Positions 1 to 6,170 are shown, counted from the stretch's first letter. The stretch: DNA of 8,171 nt from Nitrospirota bacterium (GCA_021819985.1 JAKAEG010000141.1:1-8171); one strand, 5' to 3'. Notes: a model not told the origin generated them from the letters alone. Numbers and translations are program-made.

Positions 1-1017
1 CCTTGTCTTGAACGCGTGCCTTCCGGAGTGCTTGCCCAAAACCAGCTTCGTGCTGCCAAGCCCCACGCTTTCCGGGCGCATTATCTCGTAAGTGGCCTTT
101 TCCTTGAGGAGCCCGTCCTGATGGATACCGGATTCATGCGCGAACGCGTTGGCCCCAACTATGGCCTTGTTGGGCTGGACGGAGATGCCGGTTATCTTTG
201 TGATAAGCCTGCTTGAGCGCATGATCTCCTCGGAGCGCACGTTCGTGTCCGCATGAAAGAAGTCCTTGCGCGTCCTTAAGGCCATAACTATCTCCTCCAT
301 GGAGCAGTTGCCCGCGCGCTCGCCTATGCCGTTTATAGTGCACTCCACCTGTCCGGCCCCCGCGGATACCGCTGCCAGACTGTTTGCCACCGCAAGCCCC
401 AGGTCGTTGTGGCAATGGACGGAAATAATGGCGTTGCCGATATTGGGCACATTGGTGAACAGGTATTTTATTATTTCAAAAAATTCGGCAGGCACTGTGT
501 AGCCAACGGTGTCTGGTATGTTCACCGTGGACGCCCCGGCCTCGATGACCGCCCCCACAACCTCCGCCAGATATGGCAGTTCCGTGCGTGTTGCGTCCAT
601 GGGAGAAAACTCGATATCCTCAACAAGGCTTCTGGCCAGCTTCACCATCTCAACCGACCTCTTCAGCGCCTCCTCACGGCTTATCCTGAACTGGTATTTA
701 AGATGGATATCGGAGGTGGAATGGAAGGTATGTATCCTTTTTTTGGGCGTGTCCCTCAAGGCCTCCCATGCCCTTTTTATGTCCGCTTCCTTGGCCCGCG
801 CAAGGCTCGCTATGATGGGGCCCTCGACCTCTCCGCCAATTCTTTTTATGGATTCGAAATCCCCTTCGCTGCTTATCGCGAAGCCCGCCTCTATGACGTC
901 CACACCAAGGCGCGCAAGCTGGCGTGCGACCTGCAGCTTTTCCTCGATATTCATGCTTGCGCCTGGGGACTGTTCCCCGTCCCTGAGTGTGGTGTCAAAA
1001 ATCCTAATGGGCCTCAT
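1..1017 (-). CDS. leuA: 2-isopropylmalate synthase, partial (C-terminus beyond window)
   Basis: Condenses acetyl-CoA with 2-oxoisovalerate to 2-isopropylmalate, the first committed step of leucine synthesis in the cytoplasm. The frame is open for 339 residues up to the window edge. Visible motifs are the N-terminal FDTTLRDGEQSPGASM (residues 7-22, with metal-ligand Asp13), HCHNDLG starting at His201 (HxH metal site of the DRE-TIM family), GIGERAGNCS near residue 230-240, and GKHSGRHAF near the edge. The catalytic TIM barrel is therefore present. The C-terminal leucine-binding regulatory domain, expected in a protein of roughly 510 residues, lies outside the window. The ATG at 1017 is supported by the canonical N-terminus and a GGAG ribosome site eight bases upstream. 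The start overlaps the end of pssA by 14 bases, so translation is probably coupled. Homocitrate or citramalate synthase are related alternatives, but the GKHSGRHAF region and the ilvC linkage favour LeuA. Confidence 0.95.
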   Translation of the reverse strand, partial: MRPIRIFDTTLRDGEQSPGASMNIEEKLQVARQLARLGVDVIEAGFAISSEGDFESIKRIGGEVEGPIIASLARAKEADIKRAWEALRDTPKKRIHTFHSTSDIHLKYQFRISREEALKRSVEMVKLARSLVEDIEFSPMDATRTELPYLAEVVGAVIEAGASTVNIPDTVGYTVPAEFFEIIKYLFTNVPNIGNAIISVHCHNDLGLAVANSLAAVSAGAGQVECTINGIGERAGNCSMEEIVMALRTRKDFFHADTNVRSEEIMRSSRLITKITGISVQPNKAIVGANAFAHESGIHQDGLLKEKATYEIMRPESVGLGSTKLVLGKHSGRHAFKTR

Positions 1018-1726
1018 TCGACCTTCTCCTTCTTTTTGTTGCAAAAAGATACGCGTTTTCTATCAGCCCGGCCGTAAGATATGCCATGGCGCAGATGAAA
1101 AGGGCTATTTCCGGGTGCATTGCCACTACCACAACCACCGTCACCGACAGCACCAGGAACCAGAACGGTTTTCTTTTTGTGAAGTTTATCTCCTTCATAC
1201 CGTGAAACCTCAATGTGCTCACCATTAACAGCGACACGATGAATGTCAGCAGGAGCACCAGGGGGCTTCCGGTAAGGTTTATATCCATCTTGTTGGCGAA
1301 TATCACGAGGGTCGTCAGTATGACGGCCCCGGCCGGTATCGGCACGCCGGTAAAAGATTTGCGCTCGGCCGTAACCATCTGGACGTTGTACCTGGCAAGA
1401 CGCATGGCGCCGCAGGCCACGTAAAGAAAAGCGACCAGCCATCCGACCCTGCCAAAAGGGCTTATCGATGACAGATAGATAATTACTCCCGGCGCCACTC
1501 CGAACGCGACAAGGTCCGCCAGGGAATCAAGTTCGATGCCGAAACGCGAGGAGCTTCCCGTGAGTCTGGCGACCATGCCGTCAAGTCCGTCGAATATCAT
1601 GGCTGCAAGCACGGCCCAGGACGCCAGGGTGAAATCGCCCCTCACGGCGGCCATTATCGCAAAAAACCCACCGAACATGCCGGTCAGCGTTAGGGCGTTA
1701 GGCAGTATGTAAATACCTTTTTTCAT
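1004..1726 (-). CDS. pssA: CDP-diacylglycerol-serine O-phosphatidyltransferase
   Basis: An inner-membrane enzyme that transfers phosphatidyl from CDP-diacylglycerol to serine, giving phosphatidylserine, the substrate of the Psd encoded just upstream. The 240-residue protein has the complete CDP-alcohol phosphotransferase signature: Asp46, Asp49-Gly50, Ala53-Arg54, Gly63, Asp67 and Asp71 with canonical spacing. Several hydrophobic helices follow (about 10-27, 35-45, 75-90, 95-110, 132-145, 153-172, 187-203 and 205-225) and the tail is basic (KRRRR). The start at 1726 is chosen because MKKGIYILPN is the usual family N-terminus and a GGGGA sequence sits five bases upstream. An in-frame ATG at 1756 overlaps the psd stop as TAATG and would add ten residues. 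It has no ribosome site but could work by coupling. The 3' end overlaps leuA by 14 bases. Assignment to the PssA subclass is secure from psd linkage. Confidence 0.95.
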   Translation of the reverse strand: MKKGIYILPNALTLTGMFGGFFAIMAAVRGDFTLASWAVLAAMIFDGLDGMVARLTGSSSRFGIELDSLADLVAFGVAPGVIIYLSSISPFGRVGWLVAFLYVACGAMRLARYNVQMVTAERKSFTGVPIPAGAVILTTLVIFANKMDINLTGSPLVLLLTFIVSLLMVSTLRFHGMKEINFTKRKPFWFLVLSVTVVVVVAMHPEIALFICAMAYLTAGLIENAYLFATKRRRRSNEAH

Positions 1727-1755
1727 TGTATTCCCCGGGGTCCGCTCGCTTTTCA

Positions 1756-2397
1756 TTAGGCTTTTTTTGCCAGTATGGTTTCCCCCGCGCGGACCCTGTC
1801 GCCCAGCGCGATCTGGAGTTTTACATCCGGGGGAAGATAGACGTCCACCCTGGAGCTGAATTTTATCATCCCGAAGCGCTCGCCCCTTTTCAGCCTGTCT
1901 CCGGGCTTTTTCCTGCAAACCGCTTTTTGCGCTATGGAGCCAGCCACCTGCCTTACCAGGAGGTTCCCTCCGCCTTCCTCTTCCATGACGACCGATATGT
2001 GCTCGTTCTTATGGAACGCATGCTCGGTAAAGGCCTTTTTGAACGAACCTTTCGTGTATTTGACAAGCCTTACCGTGCAGTCGCATGGCGCCCTGTTCAC
2101 ATGCACATCCATGGGCGACATGAATATGCTTATGAGCATGGAGTCCTTTTTGAGGTAATTGTCCTCATACAGGTTTTCCGCCACAATTATCCTGCCGTCA
2201 GCGGGGCAGATGTAGCCTTCCTCCCGGGGAGTTTCCCTTTCGGGGTCCCTGAAGAAATAGAACATGAAGGCCAGAAGGAGCCCCGGAATTATCGCGAGCC
2301 ATCCCCATTCCACCCCGAATATAAGGGTAACGATGCCGAACCCGGCAAAATATGGATATCCCTCAGGGGCAAAAAAAGCAAAAAGAGAGAAACGCAT
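1756..2397 (-). CDS. psd: phosphatidylserine decarboxylase, short (PSD-A) type, with Ser-Ser processing site
   Basis: Decarboxylates phosphatidylserine to phosphatidylethanolamine. Family members are made as a proenzyme that cleaves itself, leaving an N-terminal pyruvoyl cofactor on the alpha chain. The 213-residue length matches the short class. Visible features are an N-terminal hydrophobic membrane region (about 16-49), FRDPER (49-54), PADGRI (65-70), MDVHVNR (96-102), and the processing region RFGMIKFSSRVDVYLP (174-189). The usual sequence at the cleavage point is FGS; here it is Phe180-Ser181-Ser182 (codons AGC, TCC), so Ser182 would become the pyruvoyl group and the preceding Gly is replaced. 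The start at 2397 overlaps the ilvC stop as TGATG and has GAAGG just upstream, which points to translational coupling. Everything else looks like an intact, functional enzyme working in sequence with PssA. Confidence 0.95.
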   Translation of the reverse strand: MRFSLFAFFAPEGYPYFAGFGIVTLIFGVEWGWLAIIPGLLLAFMFYFFRDPERETPREEGYICPADGRIIVAENLYEDNYLKKDSMLISIFMSPMDVHVNRAPCDCTVRLVKYTKGSFKKAFTEHAFHKNEHISVVMEEEGGGNLLVRQVAGSIAQKAVCRKKPGDRLKRGERFGMIKFSSRVDVYLPPDVKLQIALGDRVRAGETILAKKA

Positions 2398-3413
2398 CAG
2401 GCCTTCGATCTGTCTACGAGTTTTTTCTTTTTCATCCAGGGCATCATGGAGCGCAGCCTTTGCCCCACTTCCTCTATCGGGTGTTCTTCGCCGCGCCTGG
2501 TGAGAGCATTGAATACGGGCTTGTTCACGCTGCACTCAAGCAGCCATTCGCGGGCGAACTGTCCGGACTGTATCTCATCGAGTATCTGTCTCATCTCGTC
2601 CTTGGTGTCCTCGTTCACAATCCTTGGCCCTCTGGTGAGGTCGCCGTACTGGGCAGTATTGCTTATGGAATAACGCATATTGCTGATGCCGCCTTCATAT
2701 ATAAGGTCCACTATCAGCTTCACTTCGTGCAAACATTCGAAGTAGGCCATCTCCGGGCTGTACCCCGCCTCGACCAGCGTTTCGAAACCGGCCTGTATGA
2801 GTGACGTAATACCGCCGCAAAGGACTACCTGCTCGCCAAAAAGGTCTGTCTCGGTTTCCTCTCTGAAAGAGGTCTCCAGTATTCCGGCCCTGCCGCCTCC
2901 GATGGAGGACGCATAGGCAAGCGCGACCTTCTTGGTATCGCCTGAAGGGTCCTGGTGCACGGCAATGAGGCAAGGCACGCCGCTTCCCTTTTCATATTCC
3001 GAGCGGACGAGGTGACCTGGTCCCTTTGGGGCCGCCATGAAGATGTTGATCTCGGCCTGCGGCACGATCTGCCCGAAGTGGATATTGAACCCGTGGGCGA
3101 AGGCCACATATGCGCCCTTTTTGAGGTTCTGCGCGACCTCCTCGTTATAGGTTTTGGCCATGGTCTCATCGGGAAGAAGCATCATCACCACATCTGCCCC
3201 TTTCGCCGCGTCGGCCGGGGTCTTCACGTTGAAACCGGCTTTTTTCGCCTTGTCCCAGCTTGCCCCTTTCCTTACGCCTATGGTTACGTCCATTCCACTT
3301 TCCTTTAAGTTGTTCGCGTGCGCATGTCCCTGGCTGCCATAGCCGATGACAGTTATTTTCTTCTTCTTTAAAATATCAAGCTTGATGTCCTTCTCATAAT
3401 AGACAGTAACCAT
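2397..3413 (-). CDS. ilvC: ketol-acid reductoisomerase, class I
   Basis: Converts 2-acetolactate (or 2-aceto-2-hydroxybutyrate) to the dihydroxy acid in valine, leucine and isoleucine synthesis, using Mg2+ and a nicotinamide cofactor. The 338-residue length is that of class I enzymes. The Rossmann motif GYGSQGHAHA covers residues 24-33 and catalytic His107 lies in AFAHGFN. The acidic metal ligands are Asp190, Glu194, Glu226 and Glu230, and the substrate Ser is Ser251 in SISNTAQYG. Arg48 and Ser52 in the beta2-alphaB loop (VRKGASWDKA) suggest NADPH preference, which is inference. The ATG at 3413 has a strong AAGGAGGAG ribosome site about 11 bases upstream. It is the first gene of the minus-strand operon. 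The acetolactate synthase genes ilvBN, often placed directly upstream, are absent, and a divergent gene takes that place. Confidence 0.97.
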   Translation of the reverse strand: MVTVYYEKDIKLDILKKKKITVIGYGSQGHAHANNLKESGMDVTIGVRKGASWDKAKKAGFNVKTPADAAKGADVVMMLLPDETMAKTYNEEVAQNLKKGAYVAFAHGFNIHFGQIVPQAEINIFMAAPKGPGHLVRSEYEKGSGVPCLIAVHQDPSGDTKKVALAYASSIGGGRAGILETSFREETETDLFGEQVVLCGGITSLIQAGFETLVEAGYSPEMAYFECLHEVKLIVDLIYEGGISNMRYSISNTAQYGDLTRGPRIVNEDTKDEMRQILDEIQSGQFAREWLLECSVNKPVFNALTRRGEEHPIEEVGQRLRSMMPWMKKKKLVDRSKA

Positions 3414-3447
3414 GGATTATCCAACTCCTCCTTTTGTGAATTGCATT

Positions 3448-3453
3448 ATTATA
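3448..3453 (-). promoter_or_regulatory. -10 box of probable promoter for ilvC-psd-pssA-leuA
   Basis: On the minus strand this reads a perfect TATAAT in an AT-rich stretch, and it would start transcription near 3441, about 28 bases before the ilvC ATG. No well-spaced -35 is visible: the best, TTGAGC, lies 22 bases upstream. A TGT directly before an overlapping TATATA could act as an extended -10. The short leader leaves no room for a T-box or peptide attenuator, so control by leucine or valine would have to come from elsewhere. Reading is from sequence only. Confidence 0.45.
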
Positions 3454-3500
3454 TAACAAAATTTCTTGATTTTTCGCTCAATTTAGACTCTCATAAAAGA

Positions 3501-4724
3501 ATGAACGGGCTACTTACCGATTTTAGAAGGTTCGCGCGTGAGCGGGCAATGAACGGTTCCTGCTTTATAGTGGGCGGCACTGTAAGGGATATCCTTATGG
3601 GCATCAACAAGCCCGCGGACATCGATATCGCCATGAAGGGAAGGGCGGTCAGGGCCACGCAGAGTTTCGCCCGGATGTATGGAGGCTCGTTCATTTTGCT
3701 CGATGAGCATTTCGGGACCGCCAGGGTAGTTAGAGGTAAGGAGCATCTGGACATATCCAAAATGAGGGGCAAAACAATCGGGGAGGACCTCTCAAAACGG
3801 GACATGACCATAAACGCGATGGCGTTTCCCCTTTCCTCAAGACGTTTGATAGACCCCTTTGGAGGCTCCGACGACCTTATGAAGGGTCTGGTGCGGATCG
3901 TTTCCGAGGAAAATCTGGTGCAGGACCCGTTAAGGATATTGAGATGTTACCGCTTTTCCGCAACGCACGGCTTCAGGATCGAAAAGGGCTCAGCCGCGGC
4001 GCTTAAAAAACTGGCCCCGCTTCTTGATAAGCCCGCCTCGGAGAGGATCACCGAAGAGCTTAAAAAGATCCTCACGGCCCGCAGCGCCGGAAGGGTCCTG
4101 GACCGCATGCTGAAAGACGGGGCGCTCCGTATGATACTGCCTGGTTTCAGAAGCGGCAATTTAAATGTCTTCAAGGTCCTTGAGGGGCAGTGGGCCAGGT
4201 TCCCCTTTGGCAGGAAACTGGTCCATGCCGAGCAGGATGTCCGTTTTCCATTAAGACTTGCCGCGCTTGCCTCCGGCGCGGGCGAAAGGGCAATCGAAAG
4301 GATTGTGCTTTCAAACAAGGAAAGAAAATTCCTAGAAAGGCTCTCTTTTTACCGGCCAAGGATAAGGAATTTTTTTGCCAAAGGCGCTTCCGGGATCTCG
4401 TTCATTAAAATATTCAGGGAACTTGGGGACGAGATATATGTTCACATGGTCTTCTGCCATGCTTTTTTGAAAGCGGAGGACGAGAAGACTGGGGATGAGT
4501 TTCTGGATTATTCGAGACCGGTCCTGGCCTATTACCTGGAAAAAGTAAGGCCCAGGATGGGGAAAAGGCCGATAACCGGGGAGGACCTTAAAAAGGAATT
4601 TTCCCTGAAACCGTCACCCTTGTTTAAGCAGGTCCTCGACGCAGTAGAGCTTAAATGGCTGAAAAGGGAGATAAAAAACAGGAAGCAGGCGCTGGAGGAG
4701 GCCAGAAAGCTTATAATGAGCTGA
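3501..4724 (+). CDS. tRNA nucleotidyltransferase / poly(A) polymerase family protein
   Basis: A class II nucleotidyltransferase that adds CCA, or part of it, to tRNA 3' ends, or adds poly(A). With the ATG at 3501 it has 407 residues. The head domain shows FIVGGTVRD (22-30), the catalytic pair Asp40 and Asp42 in PADIDIAM, HLDISKMRG (82-90), and KRDMTINAMA (99-108). The neck shows DPLRILRCYRFS (142-153) and ERITEELKKIL (181-191). The C-terminal half is weakly conserved, and I see no intact HD phosphohydrolase motif. An in-frame TTG at 3441 would add 20 residues, but it overlaps the ilvC promoter and has no ribosome site. 3501 is preferred although its own ribosome site is weak. Full CCA-adding, CC-adding, A-adding and PcnB-type activities cannot be separated from sequence alone, so no gene symbol is given. 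It is divergent from ilvC with about 87 bases between. Confidence 0.88.
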   Translation: MNGLLTDFRRFARERAMNGSCFIVGGTVRDILMGINKPADIDIAMKGRAVRATQSFARMYGGSFILLDEHFGTARVVRGKEHLDISKMRGKTIGEDLSKRDMTINAMAFPLSSRRLIDPFGGSDDLMKGLVRIVSEENLVQDPLRILRCYRFSATHGFRIEKGSAAALKKLAPLLDKPASERITEELKKILTARSAGRVLDRMLKDGALRMILPGFRSGNLNVFKVLEGQWARFPFGRKLVHAEQDVRFPLRLAALASGAGERAIERIVLSNKERKFLERLSFYRPRIRNFFAKGASGISFIKIFRELGDEIYVHMVFCHAFLKAEDEKTGDEFLDYSRPVLAYYLEKVRPRMGKRPITGEDLKKEFSLKPSPLFKQVLDAVELKWLKREIKNRKQALEEARKLIMS

Positions 4725-4731
4725 TAATTTC

Positions 4732-4752
4732 GGGCGACCCGCCGGGTTGCCC
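4732..4752 (+). terminator. GC-rich hairpin after the nucleotidyltransferase gene, no U-tract
   Basis: GGGCGACCC (4732-4740) and GGGTTGCCC (4744-4752) form a nine-pair stem with one G-U pair and a three-base loop, beginning seven bases after the stop codon. No run of T follows, so this is not a standard intrinsic terminator. It may protect the mRNA 3' end or pause polymerase before Rho. A T-run does occur at 4812-4818 but has no convincing stem before it. Confidence 0.4.
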
Positions 4753-5040
4753 CTGCGATGTCCCTCGATCTGCCTTAACTTGCCTCCGTGTCGAAAAGCG
4801 ATTTTATGCCGTTTTTTTAATGTAAATATACCCCGTCCTTCCATGATTATGTTTATTTTTTTTGGAAATTAATGCGCCACGCGATTGAGGCGGAGTACGA
4901 ATAGCTGGTACAAATTTACAATTTTTGAGAAAATATCGTCAATGTTGATTTCGGGGAAAATCATAGCTTTAAATAAAATTTGCATACTCTGCAGGTTAGG
5001 GGGAACTAAACGGCAGGAAAGGTGGATGTGCCAACAATCG

Positions 5041-5117
5041 GGAAATAAATGCATGTTTCCAGTGGAAAAACGCGCTAGTTTCGACTTTTCGAAACTGCGG
5101 TGTATCAGGTGTAGCGC
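5041..5117 (+). repeat. structured block of nested and competing inverted repeats upstream of the toxin-antitoxin promoter
   Basis: Three groups of complementary segments lie within 77 bases. GGAAA (5041-5045) and GGAAA (5064-5068) both pair with TTTCC (5056-5060), so those stems are alternatives. AGTTTCG (5077-5083) pairs with CGAAACT (5090-5096) around a six-base loop. GCGCTA (5072-5077) pairs with TAGCGC (5112-5117) and encloses that stem. The block ends 18 bases before the -35 box of the antitoxin promoter. It could be a small RNA, the 3' end of an upstream transcript, or a recombination or repeat end. The pairings are seen directly; the function is unknown. Confidence 0.5.
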
Positions 5118-5135
5118 TCGCCCCGAGATCTTACT

Positions 5136-5165
5136 TTGACAAGACCGTTCGGATGGTGATATATT
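5136..5165 (+). promoter_or_regulatory. sigma-70 promoter of the toxin-antitoxin operon
   Basis: A consensus -35 TTGACA (5136-5141) is separated by 18 bases from a -10 TATATT (5160-5165). A TG at 5157-5158 gives an extended -10. The expected start of transcription is near 5172, leaving a leader of about 28 bases with an AAGGAGG ribosome site at 5186-5192, seven bases before the antitoxin ATG. Confidence 0.75.
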
Positions 5166-5183
5166 GTTATTACAATGATGTAA
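5163..5183 (+). promoter_or_regulatory. candidate autoregulatory operator palindromes
   Basis: ATTGT-TATT-ACAAT (5163-5176) is a perfect five-pair inverted repeat overlapping the end of the -10 box and the start site. It is followed by an overlapping TTAC-N6-GTAA (5170-5183). AbrB/MazE-fold antitoxins commonly repress their own promoter by binding such short palindromes, so this is the likely operator. Binding is inferred from position and symmetry. Confidence 0.45.
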
Positions 5184-5199
5184 CGAAGGAGGAAAAGTC

Positions 5200-5427
5200 A
5201 TGGTAAAGAAACTAACCAGGCACGGCAACAGCCTTGCGCTCGTCATAGACAAGGGCGTGCTGGACCTTCTTGATATCGATGATAAAACCCCGCTTGACAT
5301 CTCTACTGACGGCAAGCTTCTGATAATCTCGCCTGTAAGGGATGAAAAAAGAAAAAAGTCATTCAAAGCGGCCTTGGAGAAGACCAATAAAAAATACGGG
5401 GGCGCGCTTAGAAGGCTTGCAAGTTGA
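5200..5427 (+). CDS. AbrB/MazE/SpoVT-fold antitoxin
   Basis: A predicted DNA-binding antitoxin of 75 residues, encoded directly before its toxin. The N-terminal half (1-46), with MVKKLTRHGNSLALVIDK then LDISTDGKLLIISP, is the swapped-hairpin AbrB domain in the form often found beside death-on-curing toxins. The C-terminal tail (47-75) is very basic (KRKKS, TNKK, LRRL) and in this architecture would fold on the toxin to neutralise it. I do not see the (S/T)xxxE(G/N) inhibitory motif used by Fic-specific antitoxins. A good promoter, overlapping palindromes and an AAGGAGG ribosome site precede it. Its TGA stop (5425-5427) overlaps the toxin start, which keeps the two products in fixed proportion. 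The family call is firm; operator binding and neutralisation are inferred. Confidence 0.9.
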   Translation: MVKKLTRHGNSLALVIDKGVLDLLDIDDKTPLDISTDGKLLIISPVRDEKRKKSFKAALEKTNKKYGGALRRLAS

Positions 5428-5816
5428 AAAAACCGCTTTTTCTCGATCTCGACGAGGTCATCGAAATTCACCGTGACCAGATTGAGAGATACGGCGGCCA
5501 CTCCGGGATTCGAGATATTGACCTGCTTAAATCGGCCGTGGCCATGCCTTCCGCCGGTTTCGAAAAGGATTATCTGCACACGGATATTTTTGAAATGGCC
5601 GCCGCGTACCTCTTTCATATCATCAGGAACCATCCTTTTGTGGACGGCAACAAAAGAACCGGGACAGCAGCTGCGCTGGTTTTTTTACTGTTGAACGGCA
5701 AGAAAGTTGACGTGGACGAGGATCGTCTGGAAACCGTTGTGCGCTCAGTGGCTGAAGGAAATTCGGACAAGTCAAGGATAGCTGAATTTTTCAGACGGCA
5801 TACCCGGAAATCCTGA
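5424..5816 (+). CDS. doc: Doc-type (death-on-curing, Fic superfamily) toxin
   Basis: A predicted toxin of 130 residues, close to the 126 of P1 Doc. The core motif HPFVDGNKRTG lies at residues 70-80, with His70, Asp74, Lys77 and Arg78. Lys77, where AMP-transferring Fic enzymes have Gly, is the Doc hallmark; P1 Doc phosphorylates elongation factor Tu. The HPF and GN parts look more Fic-like than P1 Doc (HxFxxANKR), so the protein sits between the two in motif. The N-terminal LDLDEVIEIHRDQIERYGG and GIRDIDLLKSAVA helices are typical of the family. The start is a TTG at 5424 overlapping the antitoxin stop (TTGA), with GAAGG eight bases upstream, so coupled translation is likely. The frame is intact and no catalytic residue is missing. 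Kinase activity and target are inferred from P1 Doc. Confidence 0.92.
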   Translation: MKKPLFLDLDEVIEIHRDQIERYGGHSGIRDIDLLKSAVAMPSAGFEKDYLHTDIFEMAAAYLFHIIRNHPFVDGNKRTGTAAALVFLLLNGKKVDVDEDRLETVVRSVAEGNSDKSRIAEFFRRHTRKS

Positions 5817-5842
5817 TTCTTCATATCAGAATCGAATCAGGA
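5811..5842 (+). repeat. mutually exclusive stems over the toxin stop codon
   Basis: TCCTGATTC (5811-5819) is perfectly complementary to GAATCAGGA (5834-5842), a nine-pair stem with a 14-base loop. The same left arm can instead pair as GATTCT (5815-5820) with AGAATC (5828-5833), six pairs with a seven-base loop. The toxin TGA (5814-5816) lies inside the left arm. No T-run follows, so it is not an intrinsic terminator; it may affect mRNA 3' stability. Confidence 0.5.
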
Positions 5843-5942
5843 GCCGTCTGCAGCGGCACTGGGTTAAACTGGTATTTTACACCGATGGAATTGCCGTGGT
5901 GCAGGTTTTCAGGTGCACATCAGGGCTATGAATGTCGCCGCA
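5843..5942. other. gap between convergent genes
   Basis: About 100 bases separate the toxin gene from the convergent DUF2132 gene. GTGCA and TGCAC around 5899-5918 could form a weak five-pair hairpin. I see no clear intrinsic terminator for either gene and no further coding signal. Confidence 0.4.
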
Positions 5943-6170
5943 TTATGGGTTTACCTTTTTGCATCTCAGATACAAAGCTTCCACTTTTTTTCTGGCCCAG
6001 GGTGTCCTTCTAAGAAATTGCAGACTGGATTTGATACTCGGGTCATTATTAAAACACCTGATGCGGACGATTCTGCCCATTTCACCCCAACCATAACGTT
6101 CTACCAACTGGGTCAGAATCATTTCTAGCGTGATCCCGTGGAGGGGATCCTTGTTTGTTTGGTGATCCAC
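5943..6170 (-). CDS. DUF2132 / VF530 family small protein
   Basis: A 75-residue protein that I recognise as the DUF2132 (VF530) family from the run DPLHGITLEMIL (8-19), LVERYGW (22-28), RIRCFNNDPSIKSSLQFLR (36-54) and TPWARKKVEALYL (56-68). Length matches the family, whose proteins are compact and widespread in proteobacteria. A nucleic-acid-binding role has been suggested for it as far as I recall, but function is not settled. The start is a GTG at 6170; a stop lies seven codons upstream with no better start between. No ribosome site is visible before the GTG, and the AT-rich sequence just upstream (ATTATATATCT) could allow a very short or leaderless mRNA. It is a single gene, convergent with the toxin gene and unrelated to it by any feature I can see. 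Confidence 0.85.
   Translation of the reverse strand: MDHQTNKDPLHGITLEMILTQLVERYGWGEMGRIVRIRCFNNDPSIKSSLQFLRRTPWARKKVEALYLRCKKVNP

Larger units (their letters stand above)
4725..5135. other. AT-rich intergenic stretch with no convincing gene
   Basis: Apart from the hairpin after the upstream gene and the structured block at 5041-5117, I see no gene here. An open frame from a TTG at 4885 to about 5139 on the plus strand (84 codons) has no ribosome site and no family I recognise. A long open frame on the minus strand runs through this stretch and across the toxin-antitoxin genes, and looks like an antisense shadow. Base composition is clearly more AT-rich than the flanking core genes (for example 4850-4990), which fits non-coding or decayed acquired DNA. 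Confidence 0.5.

Noticed and set aside
409..1228. Two long plus-strand frames across leuA
   Set aside because: They are antisense to leuA, whose motifs are intact throughout; both translate to sequences without domains.
3441..3500. TTG start giving the nucleotidyltransferase 20 extra residues
   Set aside because: The extension is encoded by the AT-rich ilvC promoter, lacks a ribosome site and adds nothing conserved before the FIVGG motif.
5000..5130. Integron attC site upstream of the toxin-antitoxin cassette
   Set aside because: The stretch has inverted repeats and a GTTAGGG, but no GTTRRRY/RYYYAAC pair with the required spacing, and no integrase is present.
4885..5139. 84-codon plus-strand frame beginning at TTG
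   Set aside because: No ribosome site, no family recognised, and its 3' part overlaps the structured block and the -35 box of the antitoxin promoter.
4869..5633. Long open frame on the minus strand, over 250 codons
   Set aside because: More than half lies antisense to the antitoxin and toxin genes, which have motifs, promoter and ribosome sites. The translated product is low-complexity in Ser, Leu and Phe with no recognisable domain.
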